A stretch of DNA of 54,814 nt. Origin: Candidatus Zixiibacteriota bacterium (lineage in GTDB: Bacteria > Zixibacteria > MSB-5A5 > GN15 > JAAZOE01). How positions within the stretch are numbered: the first letter of the stretch is position 1; each line of letters opens with the position of its first letter. The DNA lies in contig JAGLON010000022.1 in NCBI GenBank assembly GCA_023138975.1, forward strand, positions 1-54,814, given 5' to 3'. A model generated the notes under the pieces. The model was not told the DNA's origin and made no database searches. It saw nothing but the letters and a program-made list of their open reading frames with translations. Positions 1-9,176 of the stretch are shown piece after piece. Position numbers and translations under genes: made by a program.

Positions 1-41
1 TCCTTACCAAGGATGTGCTCTACCTACTGAGCTATCTGGGC
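1..41 (-). tRNA. tRNA-Thr (anticodon GGT), 3' part cut off by the window edge
   Basis: Read on the minus strand, the 5' acceptor strand GCCCAGA (ending at 41) is followed by TA, a D-arm starting GCTCAG and ending GAGC, and an anticodon arm with loop TTGGTAA. The anticodon is GGT, threonine. The T-arm and 3' end lie beyond base 1. In many bacteria tRNA-Gly(TCC) and tRNA-Thr(GGT) stand in this order just before tuf. The tRNA-Gly upstream fits, so tuf may lie outside the window (inference). Confidence 0.9.
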
Positions 42-533
42 TGGTATTTTTTTCCAGCACAAAAATAGGCGTAACCGCCTTAAGTAAAGACCCCTAATTT
101 ACCCATTTTGGAACGCTTGTCAAGAGATTTTTGCCCCCAGTTTCATTTTTCTTAACTTTATTTCCTGTCCCAAGTTAGCCATTACTGCCGGAGCCGGACA
201 GTTGTCCCGATTATCAGCCAACGGGTATTTTTACCAAGTATCGACCTATCAGAGCTTGAATTAACACAAAATTGCGCAAAAAATAAACAATTTTCCTACT
301 GTTTATGTTTTCGGCCCGAAAATCGCTGTTAGCAAAAATCTCTTTATGAAACAGCACCAAGATATTCAAATTAAATAAAAGGACAAAAAAAAGACTGCCT
401 TGAAAACAGGCAACACCTTTAATACCAACAAGAGACATGAATATGGATTCTGATTACCGAGGTAAAATAATCGGGTCATCTAAGCGACAGCTTATAACAC
501 TCGAAGGGTGCGTAAACAGGCGATGCCTGTAAA
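42..533. other. gene-free stretch between two tRNA genes
   Basis: About 490 bases without a convincing gene. A 74-codon minus-strand frame (214-438) has no recognisable domain and no ribosome-binding site, so it is not called. The only feature seen is a weak hairpin with a T-run on the minus strand near 385-412. Confidence 0.6.
385..412 (-). terminator. possible intrinsic terminator downstream of tRNA-Gly
   Basis: On the minus strand a 5-bp stem (TGCCT/AGGCA, bases 396-400 and 408-412, 7-base loop) is followed within a few bases by eight T. The stem is short, so the call is tentative. It would end the tRNA-Gly transcript before tRNA-Thr. Confidence 0.4.
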
Positions 534-609
534 TGGAGCGGGAGACGGGGTTCGAACCCGCGACAGTTAGCTTGGAAGGCTAATACTCTACCAGCTGAGT
601 TACTCCCGC
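534..609 (-). tRNA. tRNA-Gly (anticodon TCC)
   Basis: A complete 76-base cloverleaf on the minus strand. The acceptor stem is GCGGGAG/CTCCCGC, the anticodon stem TTAGC/GCTAA with loop CTTCCAA (anticodon TCC), and the T-loop TTCGAAC. Discriminator T and CCA are encoded in the DNA (534-537). Confidence 0.95.
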
Positions 610-620
610 TCAGGCGACAT

Positions 621-649
621 AAAATATATCGCAAGCCAAATCAGCGCAA
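621..649 (-). promoter_or_regulatory. possible sigma-70-type promoter of tRNA-Gly
   Basis: On the minus strand TTGCGC (644-649) lies 17 bases before TATTTT (621-626; overlapping TATATT at 623-628 gives 15). Transcription would start a few bases before the tRNA 5' end at 609. This is a moderate consensus match only. Confidence 0.4.
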
Positions 650-656
650 GTCTTTT

Positions 657-2483
657 TTACGAGTCTTTTGATTCCTCGTCCGGCTTTGTTAATTCTATAA
701 AATCTTCATCAGCCCAATACGCTTTAAAATCTTCATCTTCTCTGGCAATACTTTTATTATTTGGCTCAAGTTCAATAGCCTGCTTTAAATGAGCCAGCAT
801 ATTCTCTTTATCCTCTAACCGAGAATAAACACATGCAAGATAAATAAAGGCTTTGTCTAGCTTTGGATTTATCTCGGTCGCCTTCTTATACTTTTCTATC
901 GCTTCATGCAGATACTTGTCTCCATCGGTGGCAGTAAATAAGTGATATAAAGCAAGCCCCCAGTTAGAATAAGCACTATCGTTTTTATCGTTTATCTCAA
1001 TCGCCTTCTCAAACTTTTTTATCGATTCATGCAGATACTTGTCTTCATTGGTGGCGGTAAAGAGTTTACCTAATGCGACACCCCAGTTAGAATAAGCACT
1101 ATCGTTTTTATCGTTTATCTCAATCGCCTTCTCAAACTTTTTTATCGATTCATGCAGATACTCCTCTTCCCCTGTGACGGTAAAGAGTTTATCTAATGCA
1201 ACACCCCAGTTAGTATAGGCACTATCGTTTTTATCATTTATATCGGTCGCCTTTTCAAACTTTTCTAACGCCTCATGCAGATACTTGTCTTCATCGGTGG
1301 CAGTAAATAAATCAGATAAAGCAGTACCCCAGTTAGAATAAGCATTGTCGTTTTTATTATTTATCTCGGTCGCCTTCTTATACTTTTCTATCGCTTCATG
1401 CAGATACTTGTCTCCATCGGTGGCAGTAAATAAGTGATATAAAGCAAGCCCCCAGTTAGAATAAGCACTATCGTTTTTATCGTTTATCTCAATCGCCTTC
1501 TTACACTTTTCTATCGCTTCATGCAGATACTTGTCTTCATCGGTGGCAGTAAATAAATCAGATAAAGCCAGCCCCCAGTTAGAATAAGCATAACCATTTT
1601 CATACTCAGTTGCACTGAATTTCCAATATGCGAGTGATTCTTCATACTTCTTCTGGTGAACCAGACTTAGAGCCAAACGGAAATTAGCTTCATCGTCTTC
1701 TGGTTTCTTATCACGATATATTCCGTACTCTTTCTCTGCTCGCTGGTAGTTTTCAACATTTAGATAATTGTCACCCATTGTCATATGAACATCTATTGGT
1801 ATATCATCAATTGGTCTTTTCTCAATTTCCATCCAGATCAAGATTTTTTCATACTCTAATATAGCTTTTTCTGCATCTTCCTCTGGAATAAGTTTGATAA
1901 TTTCTTCAATATTTGATTTTTCGATTCCTTTCTGCTCAAGCTTCTCACCAGTTTCCTCATCTGTTTCTTTTATATTCTTGACAAAGCCATTCCACAGTTC
2001 TTTTGCCTTAGCCGCATCTTTTATATCTTCTACTGCAATACCTTTCAGACGTTTTATTTCTTCACATTCCTTATTTATTTTATTTACCAATTCTTCTGAT
2101 ATTGCTCTAACATTTTCTGTTTCTTCCCGTGCCTCACGTCTCGCCAAACCGCTTTGATAGGTGATATATGCCAATGCTACTGAAAACATAGCTACAAATA
2201 TCCCTACAGCTGTCAATACTATATTAATCCATACTTTATTAGATTCCATTAGCTCAAAGGCGGATTTGATGTAACGTTCGCTGTTATTGGTAATTGATGT
2301 TTCTACTGTATCCGTGACCGTTACTGTATCTGTGGTTTTGACCGTATCGGTTTTCAGTAAGGTATCTGTCTTATATATTGTATCATACTTGGGAATCACT
2401 GGCGTATCTGTTTGGGCCGACAACGAGCCGATTAATATCATCAGGCCGAAAACTATTATACTTAATATCAATAATCGCTTCAT
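657..2483 (-). CDS. membrane-anchored TPR repeat protein
   Basis: About 608 residues from the ATG at 2483. A longer frame begins at 2576, but only the inner start gives an immediate signal-like segment (MKRLLILSIIVFG). A short Thr/Asp-rich stretch with repeated TDTV follows, then a second hydrophobic segment (about residues 75-100) and basic residues, so the rest is probably cytoplasmic. A charged helical stretch leads to tetratricopeptide repeats: two ordinary ones, then six almost identical 41-residue units beginning AYSNWG, then one diverged unit. TPRs bind proteins, but no partner or pathway can be named. The gene is a single unit between tRNA-Gly and the sorting-domain gene, with no clear terminator after it. 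Confidence 0.85.
   Translation of the reverse strand: MKRLLILSIIVFGLMILIGSLSAQTDTPVIPKYDTIYKTDTLLKTDTVKTTDTVTVTDTVETSITNNSERYIKSAFELMESNKVWINIVLTAVGIFVAMFSVALAYITYQSGLARREAREETENVRAISEELVNKINKECEEIKRLKGIAVEDIKDAAKAKELWNGFVKNIKETDEETGEKLEQKGIEKSNIEEIIKLIPEEDAEKAILEYEKILIWMEIEKRPIDDIPIDVHMTMGDNYLNVENYQRAEKEYGIYRDKKPEDDEANFRLALSLVHQKKYEESLAYWKFSATEYENGYAYSNWGLALSDLFTATDEDKYLHEAIEKCKKAIEINDKNDSAYSNWGLALYHLFTATDGDKYLHEAIEKYKKATEINNKNDNAYSNWGTALSDLFTATDEDKYLHEALEKFEKATDINDKNDSAYTNWGVALDKLFTVTGEEEYLHESIKKFEKAIEINDKNDSAYSNWGVALGKLFTATNEDKYLHESIKKFEKAIEINDKNDSAYSNWGLALYHLFTATDGDKYLHEAIEKYKKATEINPKLDKAFIYLACVYSRLEDKENMLAHLKQAIELEPNNKSIAREDEDFKAYWADEDFIELTKPDEESKDS
852..1589 (-). repeat. six tandem 123-bp repeats inside the TPR gene
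   Basis: Six units of exactly 123 bp (41 codons), each starting at the Ala-Tyr-Ser/Thr-Asn-Trp-Gly codons. Units differ at few positions. The second and sixth units (four periods, 492 bp, apart) are almost identical in DNA, including silent sites. This points to recent duplication or gene conversion. Confidence 0.9.
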
Positions 2484-2607
2484 AATATATTCCCAATACT
2501 TATATATACTTTTATCAATGATGTCTTCCCCGGTTGGTTTATATACCCAATATATGAAATTTAATTCACACATCAAGACGGATTTACTAATAAGTATTTA
2601 TTTACAT

Positions 2608-2642
2608 AAAAAAAGCCCCTTCCCATATATCAGAAAGGGGTT
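2608..2642 (-). terminator. intrinsic terminator of the sorting-domain gene
   Basis: On the minus strand, stem AAGGGG/CCCCTT (2635-2640 and 2616-2621, extendable by wobble pairs) is followed by seven T (complement of 2608-2614). It sits 20 bases after the stop codon at 2663. Confidence 0.75.
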
Positions 2643-2662
2643 TGAAAGTTTTCTTTAATCTT

Positions 2663-3706
2663 TTACTTCAACAACACCATCTTTTTACTCTCTATAAAAT
2701 CACCGGCTTTAATCATATAATAGTAAATACCAGAAGCGACCTCAGCCCCGTTTTCATCTTTACTGTCCCATACAACGGTATGGCTTCCAGCAGAATAATT
2801 ACTGGCCGATAGATTCTTCACCTTCTCGCCCAGGACATTGAAAATGTCTATTTTTACAAACGAGCTCTTTGGTATCGAAAACTGAATTGAAGTCGACGGA
2901 TTAAATGGATTGGGGTAATTCTGCTTCAAAGAAAACTCACCCGGTAAAGCATCCGGGTTTTCATCGGCATCGAGAGGCAGCCGATGGAGCAGCAAAAAAT
3001 AAGAACCAAGCTCTCCCGCCCGGTCATCGCTCATTAATACTGTCTGATACCCCGAAGTCGAAAGAGACTGCACAATTAGTACCGCTTCATAATTATCAAC
3101 CGCCGATCCGATTCGAGCTCCGTTAGGATCAAATAACTCAATGCGCGGGTCCAGCCCGCCTTCGATGGAGATGGCTTGAACCATAATCGCTTCACCTGCA
3201 TCGGCCAAGAATCGATAGGCTTTCATTTGCGAATACATACTAATTGTATCTCGCACAACATCGTCAAAAGTTATCGTTTCCACGTTAGCCGGGCGATTGG
3301 TTGATTGTAAGCTTACCGCATAGTCTCCCCGTCCCGGCCCGGAGCCGTCCATACAGAGAAATCTGTAGGTTCCGGAATGTTCCATATAAATATCAAGGAG
3401 CTGGGCCCATGCCGCCCCGGTACCGGTTTCGCGCACTAAGGATCCGTCCGGTGAGTACAAGGCCAGGCGCGGTTCCAGTGTCCCGGAAGTCCGGTTGATG
3501 CGAATAATTATCCGGTCGCCAGCCTGCGCCGCATAAGAATATTGATGAATTTCTCTGGTAATGCTTAGGCTGTTTTCCGATAGCTCCCCATATCCTGAAG
3601 ACAAGCACATATCATATTGACAGGCAGACGTAATTGTATATGAGATAATTATCAGACCTGCCAACAGAAGCCCAAAAGATAATCTTATCCCCGCTTTTTT
3701 ACGCAT
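2663..3706 (-). CDS. secreted PPC-like protein with C-terminal T9SS-type sorting domain
   Basis: About 347 residues. The start at 3706 is chosen because AAGGGG lies 7 bases before it and a signal peptide follows (MRKKAGIRLSFGLLLAGLII, hydrophobic to about residue 28, ending TSA-C). Two similar beta-rich modules follow (around RLALYSPDGS and RIELFDPNGA), resembling pre-peptidase C-terminal domains. The last 85 or so residues carry NYPNPFNPST, then a FlgD-like fold with VKIDIFNVLGEKV, SGIYYYMI and the end KKMVLLK. This is the typical type A sorting domain of the type IX (Por) system. It is therefore predicted to cross the outer membrane and stay at the surface or be released. No catalytic site is seen, so the function is unknown. 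Confidence 0.88.
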   Translation of the reverse strand: MRKKAGIRLSFGLLLAGLIIISYTITSACQYDMCLSSGYGELSENSLSITREIHQYSYAAQAGDRIIIRINRTSGTLEPRLALYSPDGSLVRETGTGAAWAQLLDIYMEHSGTYRFLCMDGSGPGRGDYAVSLQSTNRPANVETITFDDVVRDTISMYSQMKAYRFLADAGEAIMVQAISIEGGLDPRIELFDPNGARIGSAVDNYEAVLIVQSLSTSGYQTVLMSDDRAGELGSYFLLLHRLPLDADENPDALPGEFSLKQNYPNPFNPSTSIQFSIPKSSFVKIDIFNVLGEKVKNLSASNYSAGSHTVVWDSKDENGAEVASGIYYYMIKAGDFIESKKMVLLK

Positions 3707-3888
3707 TCTTATACCCCTTACAACAAAAAACATTCTGCGGTTTCACAACTTCATATAAAAAGACGTACAGCCCACCGAATTTATTTAACTTAAAATGGCT
3801 ACCATAAAATATACGTCGCTAAATATGCAGACCCAAACAAATTCAGCTTACTTTATATAACGTTGAATGTGATAAACAGTTTCAGTAT

Positions 3889-4773
3889 TTAGAAGTATTT
3901 TGGTTTGCCCGGGCTACCTTCGGGAAGCCTGCCCCAGTGTAATTTGCTTCTTAGAACGTCGTAGAATGAGTTTTTACGAAATACTATAAAATTAATGCTG
4001 TAGTCTGCCTTTCGAACAATAAAGCTGGACTCCTGAGTCAGATTGCATGAAACCTGACCGTCAAGCGTTAACACGGGATCGCTGTGATTGCTTCGGGCAA
4101 CAATGCGAAGCTCATCATTTTCAGAAAACACAATTGGCCTAATCGTTAGCGAGAAAGGGGAAATAGGTGATATAATAAAAGCGTTCATAAGCGGATTTAA
4201 TATCGGGCCACCTACTGCCAGAGAATAGGCGGTGCTTCCGGTAGGTGTGGAAACTATTAAACCGTCGGCAGAGTATGAACAAATAAAGTAATCGTTGGCG
4301 TAAACATCAAGATTGATTAATCGTGACACCGAGCCGCGATCTACGACGATATCATTCAGCGCATATGGATGAGGCAGTTCGCCACTACCTTCAAGCTCAA
4401 CTTCAGCCACCATCCGTTTTTCGACAAAGTATTTCTTATGAAGAACGTTCGTCAAGGTTTCTTCTACTACCGACGGCGTTAATTGTGTCAGAAATCCGAG
4501 TGAACCTAGATTAATACCAAGAATTAACGTACCATGATCTCGTACAGCGCGAGCAGTACCAAGCAACGTACCGTCCCCCCCCAATGAGACAATAACATCT
4601 GATACTAATGGGATCTCGTCGCACGACACAATTGGAAGCCCAAATTGATTCTTTTCCAATTTGCGCGCACAGAGACTCAACTCAACGTCATTTTTCTCCG
4701 ACCATTTTATAATCCGCCGGATAACGTTGGCCGCGTCCGGCCGATTCATATTAGCAATTATTCCTAATCGCAT
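3889..4773 (-). CDS. nadK: NAD kinase
   Basis: 294 residues, the usual length. It phosphorylates NAD+ to NADP+ in the cytoplasm. The GGDGT nucleotide motif is at residues 65-69, the conserved ND of ALNDIVVDRG at 138-147, and the TPTGSTAYSLAVGGP stretch at about 177-190. The ATG directly abuts the stop codon of dxs, so it is the last gene of the xseA-xseB-ispA-dxs-nadK operon. The pairing with isoprenoid genes is common in bacteria. Nothing odd is visible. Confidence 0.96.
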   Translation of the reverse strand: MRLGIIANMNRPDAANVIRRIIKWSEKNDVELSLCARKLEKNQFGLPIVSCDEIPLVSDVIVSLGGDGTLLGTARAVRDHGTLILGINLGSLGFLTQLTPSVVEETLTNVLHKKYFVEKRMVAEVELEGSGELPHPYALNDIVVDRGSVSRLINLDVYANDYFICSYSADGLIVSTPTGSTAYSLAVGGPILNPLMNAFIISPISPFSLTIRPIVFSENDELRIVARSNHSDPVLTLDGQVSCNLTQESSFIVRKADYSINFIVFRKNSFYDVLRSKLHWGRLPEGSPGKPKYF

Positions 4774-6771
4774 CTACTGGCCGCCGTTGCTGTTTTTAAC
4801 CGCCTCTTGCGAGGATTCCTCTTTAGTCTCACTCGTTTTTGATTCGGACACATCGCTAGTGTGCTTTTTACCGTTGCGGCCGATATGAAAGACGCTAAGT
4901 AAAGAACGTTTTGGTTTTGCTATGGTGTTGTTAATACGACGGTAAATGCCAGCATCATCCAAACCAACTTCTTTTAATAATAAAGATCGACTTCCATGCT
5001 GAATAAAGGTATCAGGAATACCGAGACGAAGAACTTTTCCGGTAAATTCAATTGAATCAAGATAATCAAAAATTGCCGATCCGAACCCACCATTGATGCT
5101 ATTTTCTTCAACCGTTACTATTTTATCAAACCGGTCGGAAATTTCTTTTAAAGCATCCTTATCCAAAGGCTTAATAAAGCGCCCATTGATTAAGGAAGCG
5201 TCAACGCCATCTTCCCTGAGTTTTTCAACGACTTTACGGCAAGGATTGACCATTGAACCGGTAGCGATGATAGCCAAATCGTTACCGCCGCTCAATACTT
5301 CCCAGCGCCCCCACTCGAACTGATCCCTTTTACGGCCAATCTTATAAGGAATCGTTCCTCGCGGATAGCGAATCGCCACCGGACCGATACGGTTTTCGGT
5401 GGCATACTCAAGCATCCATTCCAGTTCGTCACCATCAGAAGGAGACGCAATAGTTATATTCGGAACCGGGCGCAGATAGCTTATATCAAACGTACCGTGG
5501 TGAGTCGGTCCGTCTTCACCAACAAGGCCCGCACGGTCAATACAGAAAACAACCGGAAGTTTCTGCAAAGCGACATCATGAATAATTTGGTCATATGCGC
5601 GCTGTAAAAATGTCGAATAAATCGCTACTACGGGACGGGCTCCACCGGCAGCCAAACCGGCCGCATAACAAACAGCATGTCCCTCGGCAATCCCAACATC
5701 ATAGAACCTGTCCGGGTATTTATCGGCAAATTCATTCAAACCTGTCCCCGGGGCCATAGCCGCCGTTATGGCTAATAATTCTTTATTTTTCTTTGCCAAG
5801 TCAGCCATTTTCTTACCAAAAACAGCCGTGTACGATGGCAAACCAGTGGACTTTTTTGACTGTCCGGTAATTTTATTAAACGACCCGACACCATGATACT
5901 TGGTCGCGTCTTTTTCCGCTGGTTCGTACCCTTTGCCCTTCTTGGTCAATACATGTAGCAACCGGGGACCATGAAGATCTTTTATCGGCTCCAATGTCTT
6001 CAGAAGTAATGGCAGATCGTGTCCGTCTATCGGGCCGAAATACCGGAATCCCAAACGTTCAAAGAAAACACCAGGAACCAGCAGCCCTTTGAATTGCTTT
6101 TCAAAATTGCGAACGGTAGCTTTGATGCCCTCGGCCCGTTTTAAACGCCCGACGTAACGCCAGATATCATCACGCAGTTTATTATATGACTGGTCGGTAA
6201 GCATACCTGTTAAGTAGCGCGAAATAGCTCCGACGTTTTTTGAAATCGACATCTCGTTGTCATTGAGAATAACTAATAAATCCTGCTGCTGAGCTCCGGC
6301 GTTATTAAGTCCCTCATAGGACAAACCACCGGTTAAGGAACCATCACCAATAATAGCGATTACTTTTTTATCAAGACCCAGCCGCGCATTGGCTTCAGCT
6401 AATCCAAGGGCCGATGAAATTGAAGTTGAGGCATGCCCGGCTCCAAATGGATCAGCATCCGATTCCGTTCTTTTTGTAAAACCGGAGATACCGCCGTATT
6501 GCCGAATAGTATCAAAACGATCCCGCCTGCCGGTAAGCAGTTTATGAACATATGCTTGATGAGCGACATCCCAAACCATTTGATCTGTCGGGCAATCATA
6601 AAGAAAATGCAGTGCAATGGTCAACTCCACCACGCCTAAGTTAGACGCGAGATGACCACCGGTCTTACTAACGGTCGATATGACTTCCTGTCGAATATCT
6701 TCTGCAAGTACCAATAGCTCATCTATCGAAAAGCCTTTTATGTCTGCCGGAGAATTTACATTATTTAACAT
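4774..6771 (-). CDS. dxs: 1-deoxy-D-xylulose-5-phosphate synthase
   Basis: 665 residues from the ATG at 6771. GAGG stands 7 bases before this ATG and overlaps the ispA stop; an in-frame TTG at 6777 is a worse start. The enzyme is thiamine-diphosphate dependent and joins pyruvate and glyceraldehyde 3-phosphate, the first step of the MEP isoprenoid pathway. The ThDP motif GDGSLTGG is at about 142-149 with NN at 156-157, AGHAS at 111-115, and the transketolase-like pyrimidine domain with VGIAEGHA near 365. The last 45 or so residues form a basic then Ser/Glu-rich tail that is longer than usual and probably disordered. It feeds IspA and UppS encoded nearby. Confidence 0.97.
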   Translation of the reverse strand: MLNNVNSPADIKGFSIDELLVLAEDIRQEVISTVSKTGGHLASNLGVVELTIALHFLYDCPTDQMVWDVAHQAYVHKLLTGRRDRFDTIRQYGGISGFTKRTESDADPFGAGHASTSISSALGLAEANARLGLDKKVIAIIGDGSLTGGLSYEGLNNAGAQQQDLLVILNDNEMSISKNVGAISRYLTGMLTDQSYNKLRDDIWRYVGRLKRAEGIKATVRNFEKQFKGLLVPGVFFERLGFRYFGPIDGHDLPLLLKTLEPIKDLHGPRLLHVLTKKGKGYEPAEKDATKYHGVGSFNKITGQSKKSTGLPSYTAVFGKKMADLAKKNKELLAITAAMAPGTGLNEFADKYPDRFYDVGIAEGHAVCYAAGLAAGGARPVVAIYSTFLQRAYDQIIHDVALQKLPVVFCIDRAGLVGEDGPTHHGTFDISYLRPVPNITIASPSDGDELEWMLEYATENRIGPVAIRYPRGTIPYKIGRKRDQFEWGRWEVLSGGNDLAIIATGSMVNPCRKVVEKLREDGVDASLINGRFIKPLDKDALKEISDRFDKIVTVEENSINGGFGSAIFDYLDSIEFTGKVLRLGIPDTFIQHGSRSLLLKEVGLDDAGIYRRINNTIAKPKRSLLSVFHIGRNGKKHTSDVSESKTSETKEESSQEAVKNSNGGQ

Positions 6772-6783
6772 ATACAAACCTCA

Positions 6784-7665
6784 TTACATTTGCCGACCGC
6801 CGATAAAGCGGGCAATATCAACAAAAGTATCACTTGGTGATACGGAAGTTCTGATAGTATCGATGGCTTCATCTATCAACTCCGAAGCAATCTGCCGAGA
6901 CTTTTCCAAACCGATAATAGCCGGATATGTTGCTTTATTGTTCTTTGAATCCGAGCCAACCGGTTTACCCAAAATTTCAGTATCCCCTACTATATCAAGA
7001 ATGTCATCAATTATCTGAAAAGCATGACCGACTTTCTCACCATAAACTGTAATTGCATCCAATTCCTTTTTGCCTGCGTTGGCCAATAAAGCGCCAATTC
7101 TAACAGCGCCGCGAATGAGTTTACCGGTCTTATGCACATGAATATAAGTTACTTCTTCCAAACTGAGATCTCGCCCCTCGGCATCCATATCAGCCATTTG
7201 CCCGGCCAACATGCCATCGGTGCCAATCGCCTCAGCCAGTTCCAACACTATTTTTGTATTTCCTGTCTCTGCAGTCAAACGAAAAGCAAAATCATGCAAC
7301 GCATCTCCGGCTAATAGCGCGATAGCCTCACCATATTTATTATGAAGGGATGGTTTTCCTCGCCTGAGGTCATCGTCATCCATACAGGGTAAATCATCAT
7401 GGATTAATGAATAGGTATGAATAAGTTCTACAGCAACAGCTGCCCTATATATATCCGGTCCGGTACCACCACAAGCCTCAAAGGCCGCCAGCGCAAGAAT
7501 GGGCCGCAAACGTTTGCCGCCCGCCATAACCGAATAATGAATTGCCTCATGTAATACCTGAGGATATTTAGTAATATCCGGCATAAACTTGAGCAGGTAC
7601 TCATCAATGACTTTTCGTTTCTCGAACATATATACTGGAGGATCAACTTTCATACTAATTGTCAT
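6784..7665 (-). CDS. ispA: polyprenyl synthetase (farnesyl/geranylgeranyl diphosphate synthase)
   Basis: About 293 residues. The ATG at 7665 is preferred, with AGAGG 6 bases upstream; the in-frame ATG at 7671 lies too close to that site. It condenses IPP with allylic diphosphates in the cytoplasm. The first aspartate-rich motif is within LIHDDLPCMDDDDLRRG and the second within QIIDDILD. MAGGKRLRP carries the substrate-binding residues. Chain length (C15 or C20) cannot be settled by eye. It overlaps the end of xseB by 11 bases, so translation is likely coupled. dxs, supplying the precursor, follows. Confidence 0.93.
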   Translation of the reverse strand: MTISMKVDPPVYMFEKRKVIDEYLLKFMPDITKYPQVLHEAIHYSVMAGGKRLRPILALAAFEACGGTGPDIYRAAVAVELIHTYSLIHDDLPCMDDDDLRRGKPSLHNKYGEAIALLAGDALHDFAFRLTAETGNTKIVLELAEAIGTDGMLAGQMADMDAEGRDLSLEEVTYIHVHKTGKLIRGAVRIGALLANAGKKELDAITVYGEKVGHAFQIIDDILDIVGDTEILGKPVGSDSKNNKATYPAIIGLEKSRQIASELIDEAIDTIRTSVSPSDTFVDIARFIGGRQM

Positions 7666-7903
7666 TACCATCCTCTAGCGCTTCCAGAGTAAATTTATCT
7701 GTCAATTTGCTCAACTTGGCAATCTGCCCTTCAGCTTCGACTAATTTCTTATTGCATATCGCGGCTATTTCAACGCCCTCGGTATAATGCGCGATTGAAT
7801 CTTCGAGAGATAAATCCTCCGATTCCAGTTCCGAGGTTATCTCCTCTAATCGGGCGATAGCGCTTTCAAAGTCTTTATACTCTTTTTTAGCCTTTGTATT
7901 CAT
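7655..7903 (-). CDS. xseB: exodeoxyribonuclease VII small subunit
   Basis: 82 residues, the family's usual size. The conserved core is FESAIARLEEITSELESEDL, then SLEDSIAHYTEGVEIA. It forms helical subunits that join XseA in the nuclease that degrades single-stranded DNA. It overlaps xseA by 17 bases and ispA by 11, which indicates one tightly coupled operon. Confidence 0.95.
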   Translation of the reverse strand: MNTKAKKEYKDFESAIARLEEITSELESEDLSLEDSIAHYTEGVEIAAICNKKLVEAEGQIAKLSKLTDKFTLEALEDGNDN

Positions 7904-9113
7904 TTTTCTTTTCAGTTTTCTCTACCTGTGAAAAAACGAGACCATCCGGCACAATCGTCTCAAGTATTACTCCCTGCTCAATATCATTTATTGAACTTAC
8001 TACTTTTTTGTTCTTTCCGGTTCGGGTAACCGAATACCCTCGCGCCAATATCCCTAAGGGTGATAAGGCTTCTAACCGGGACATATGTATAGCCGCAGTT
8101 TTACGGAAGGTATCAAACCGATTCTCCGATAGCAAGCGTAAAAGCTGGATTTGGCCATCCAGACGCTGACAGCGAGGCTCAATAATGGATTCAGGTTTTC
8201 GAAAGACCCGGTAACCAATGTATTCCCTGAATCTTGTTTTGTTTTCACGAAAGTGGTCAAAGACCGAGCGTTTCATGACCTGTAGATAAGCATTTATCCC
8301 GTCTTTCATCTCGGTCAACGGCCAAGCAGCTATTTCAGCCGCCATTGAAGGAGTCGCCGCGGAATAGTCAGCCGCCATATCAGTCAGGGTATAATCAACC
8401 TCGTGACCTACCGCGGAAATAACCGGAATGACCGAATCATAAACCGCACGGACGACCCGCTCATCATTGAAGGCCCAGAGGTCCTCCAGCGAACCTCCTC
8501 CGCGCCCGATTATTATTAAATCAACCTCTCCGTATTCATTTATCTGCTGAATTCCTTCGGCGAGTTGTGGAGCCGCAATATCTCCCTGAACCTCAGTCGG
8601 CCAAAGGATAATATCCAGCCCGGGATTTCGTCTTTTTATCACCCGGATAATATCATGAATTACCGCTCCGGTCGGAGAGGTCACAATCCCGATCTTCATT
8701 GGATACGCCGGAAGTGTTTTTTTATGATCCGGATCAAACAGTCCTTCTTCAGTCAGTTTTTCTTTTAGTTGGCGAAGAGCCATCTCAAGCTCACCGACTC
8801 CGGATGGAATTATTTTCTTGACCGAAAGCTGATAGGCCCCGCCCTTCTCATAAATAGTCAAACCGCCAGCGACGATAACTTTCATACCATCTTTAGGTTC
8901 AAACTTGAGCGCCTGTCCGTACGACCGCCACATGGCGCATCGAATCTGGCTGCTATCATCTTTTAATGAAAAATACCGATGTCCCGAACCGTGAAGATGA
9001 TAATTAGAAACTTCACCTTCGACCCAGAGTGACGGAAATGATTCCTCAATAGTATAGCGGGCCATTTTATTAACAGCCGTAACGGTATAAACTTCATCCG
9101 GCATTGTTTGCAT
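7887..9113 (-). CDS. xseA: exodeoxyribonuclease VII large subunit
   Basis: 408 residues. An N-terminal OB-fold (residues 1-100, with WVEGEVSNYHLHGSGHRYFS) is followed by the catalytic region. Typical stretches are GIVTSPTGAVIHDI, IIIGRGGGSLEDLWAFNDE and PVISAVGHEVDYTLTD, then a long helical domain and the end GYSVTR. With XseB it cuts single-stranded DNA from both ends during repair. It heads the operon that runs on to nadK; the PAP2 gene lies 63 bases upstream on the same strand, with no terminator seen between. Confidence 0.96.
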   Translation of the reverse strand: MQTMPDEVYTVTAVNKMARYTIEESFPSLWVEGEVSNYHLHGSGHRYFSLKDDSSQIRCAMWRSYGQALKFEPKDGMKVIVAGGLTIYEKGGAYQLSVKKIIPSGVGELEMALRQLKEKLTEEGLFDPDHKKTLPAYPMKIGIVTSPTGAVIHDIIRVIKRRNPGLDIILWPTEVQGDIAAPQLAEGIQQINEYGEVDLIIIGRGGGSLEDLWAFNDERVVRAVYDSVIPVISAVGHEVDYTLTDMAADYSAATPSMAAEIAAWPLTEMKDGINAYLQVMKRSVFDHFRENKTRFREYIGYRVFRKPESIIEPRCQRLDGQIQLLRLLSENRFDTFRKTAAIHMSRLEALSPLGILARGYSVTRTGKNKKVVSSINDIEQGVILETIVPDGLVFSQVEKTEKKNEYKG

Positions 9114-9176
9114 GAATCAAATGTAGTAAGACCTTCAATAAAATTCAATCACTTTATTTGACTAAGAATCATGGAC

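Noticed and set aside
214..438. A 74-codon minus-strand frame between the two tRNA genes
   Set aside because: No ribosome-binding site, no domain, and a biased Phe/Leu/Ile/Val composition expected from AT-rich spacer DNA.
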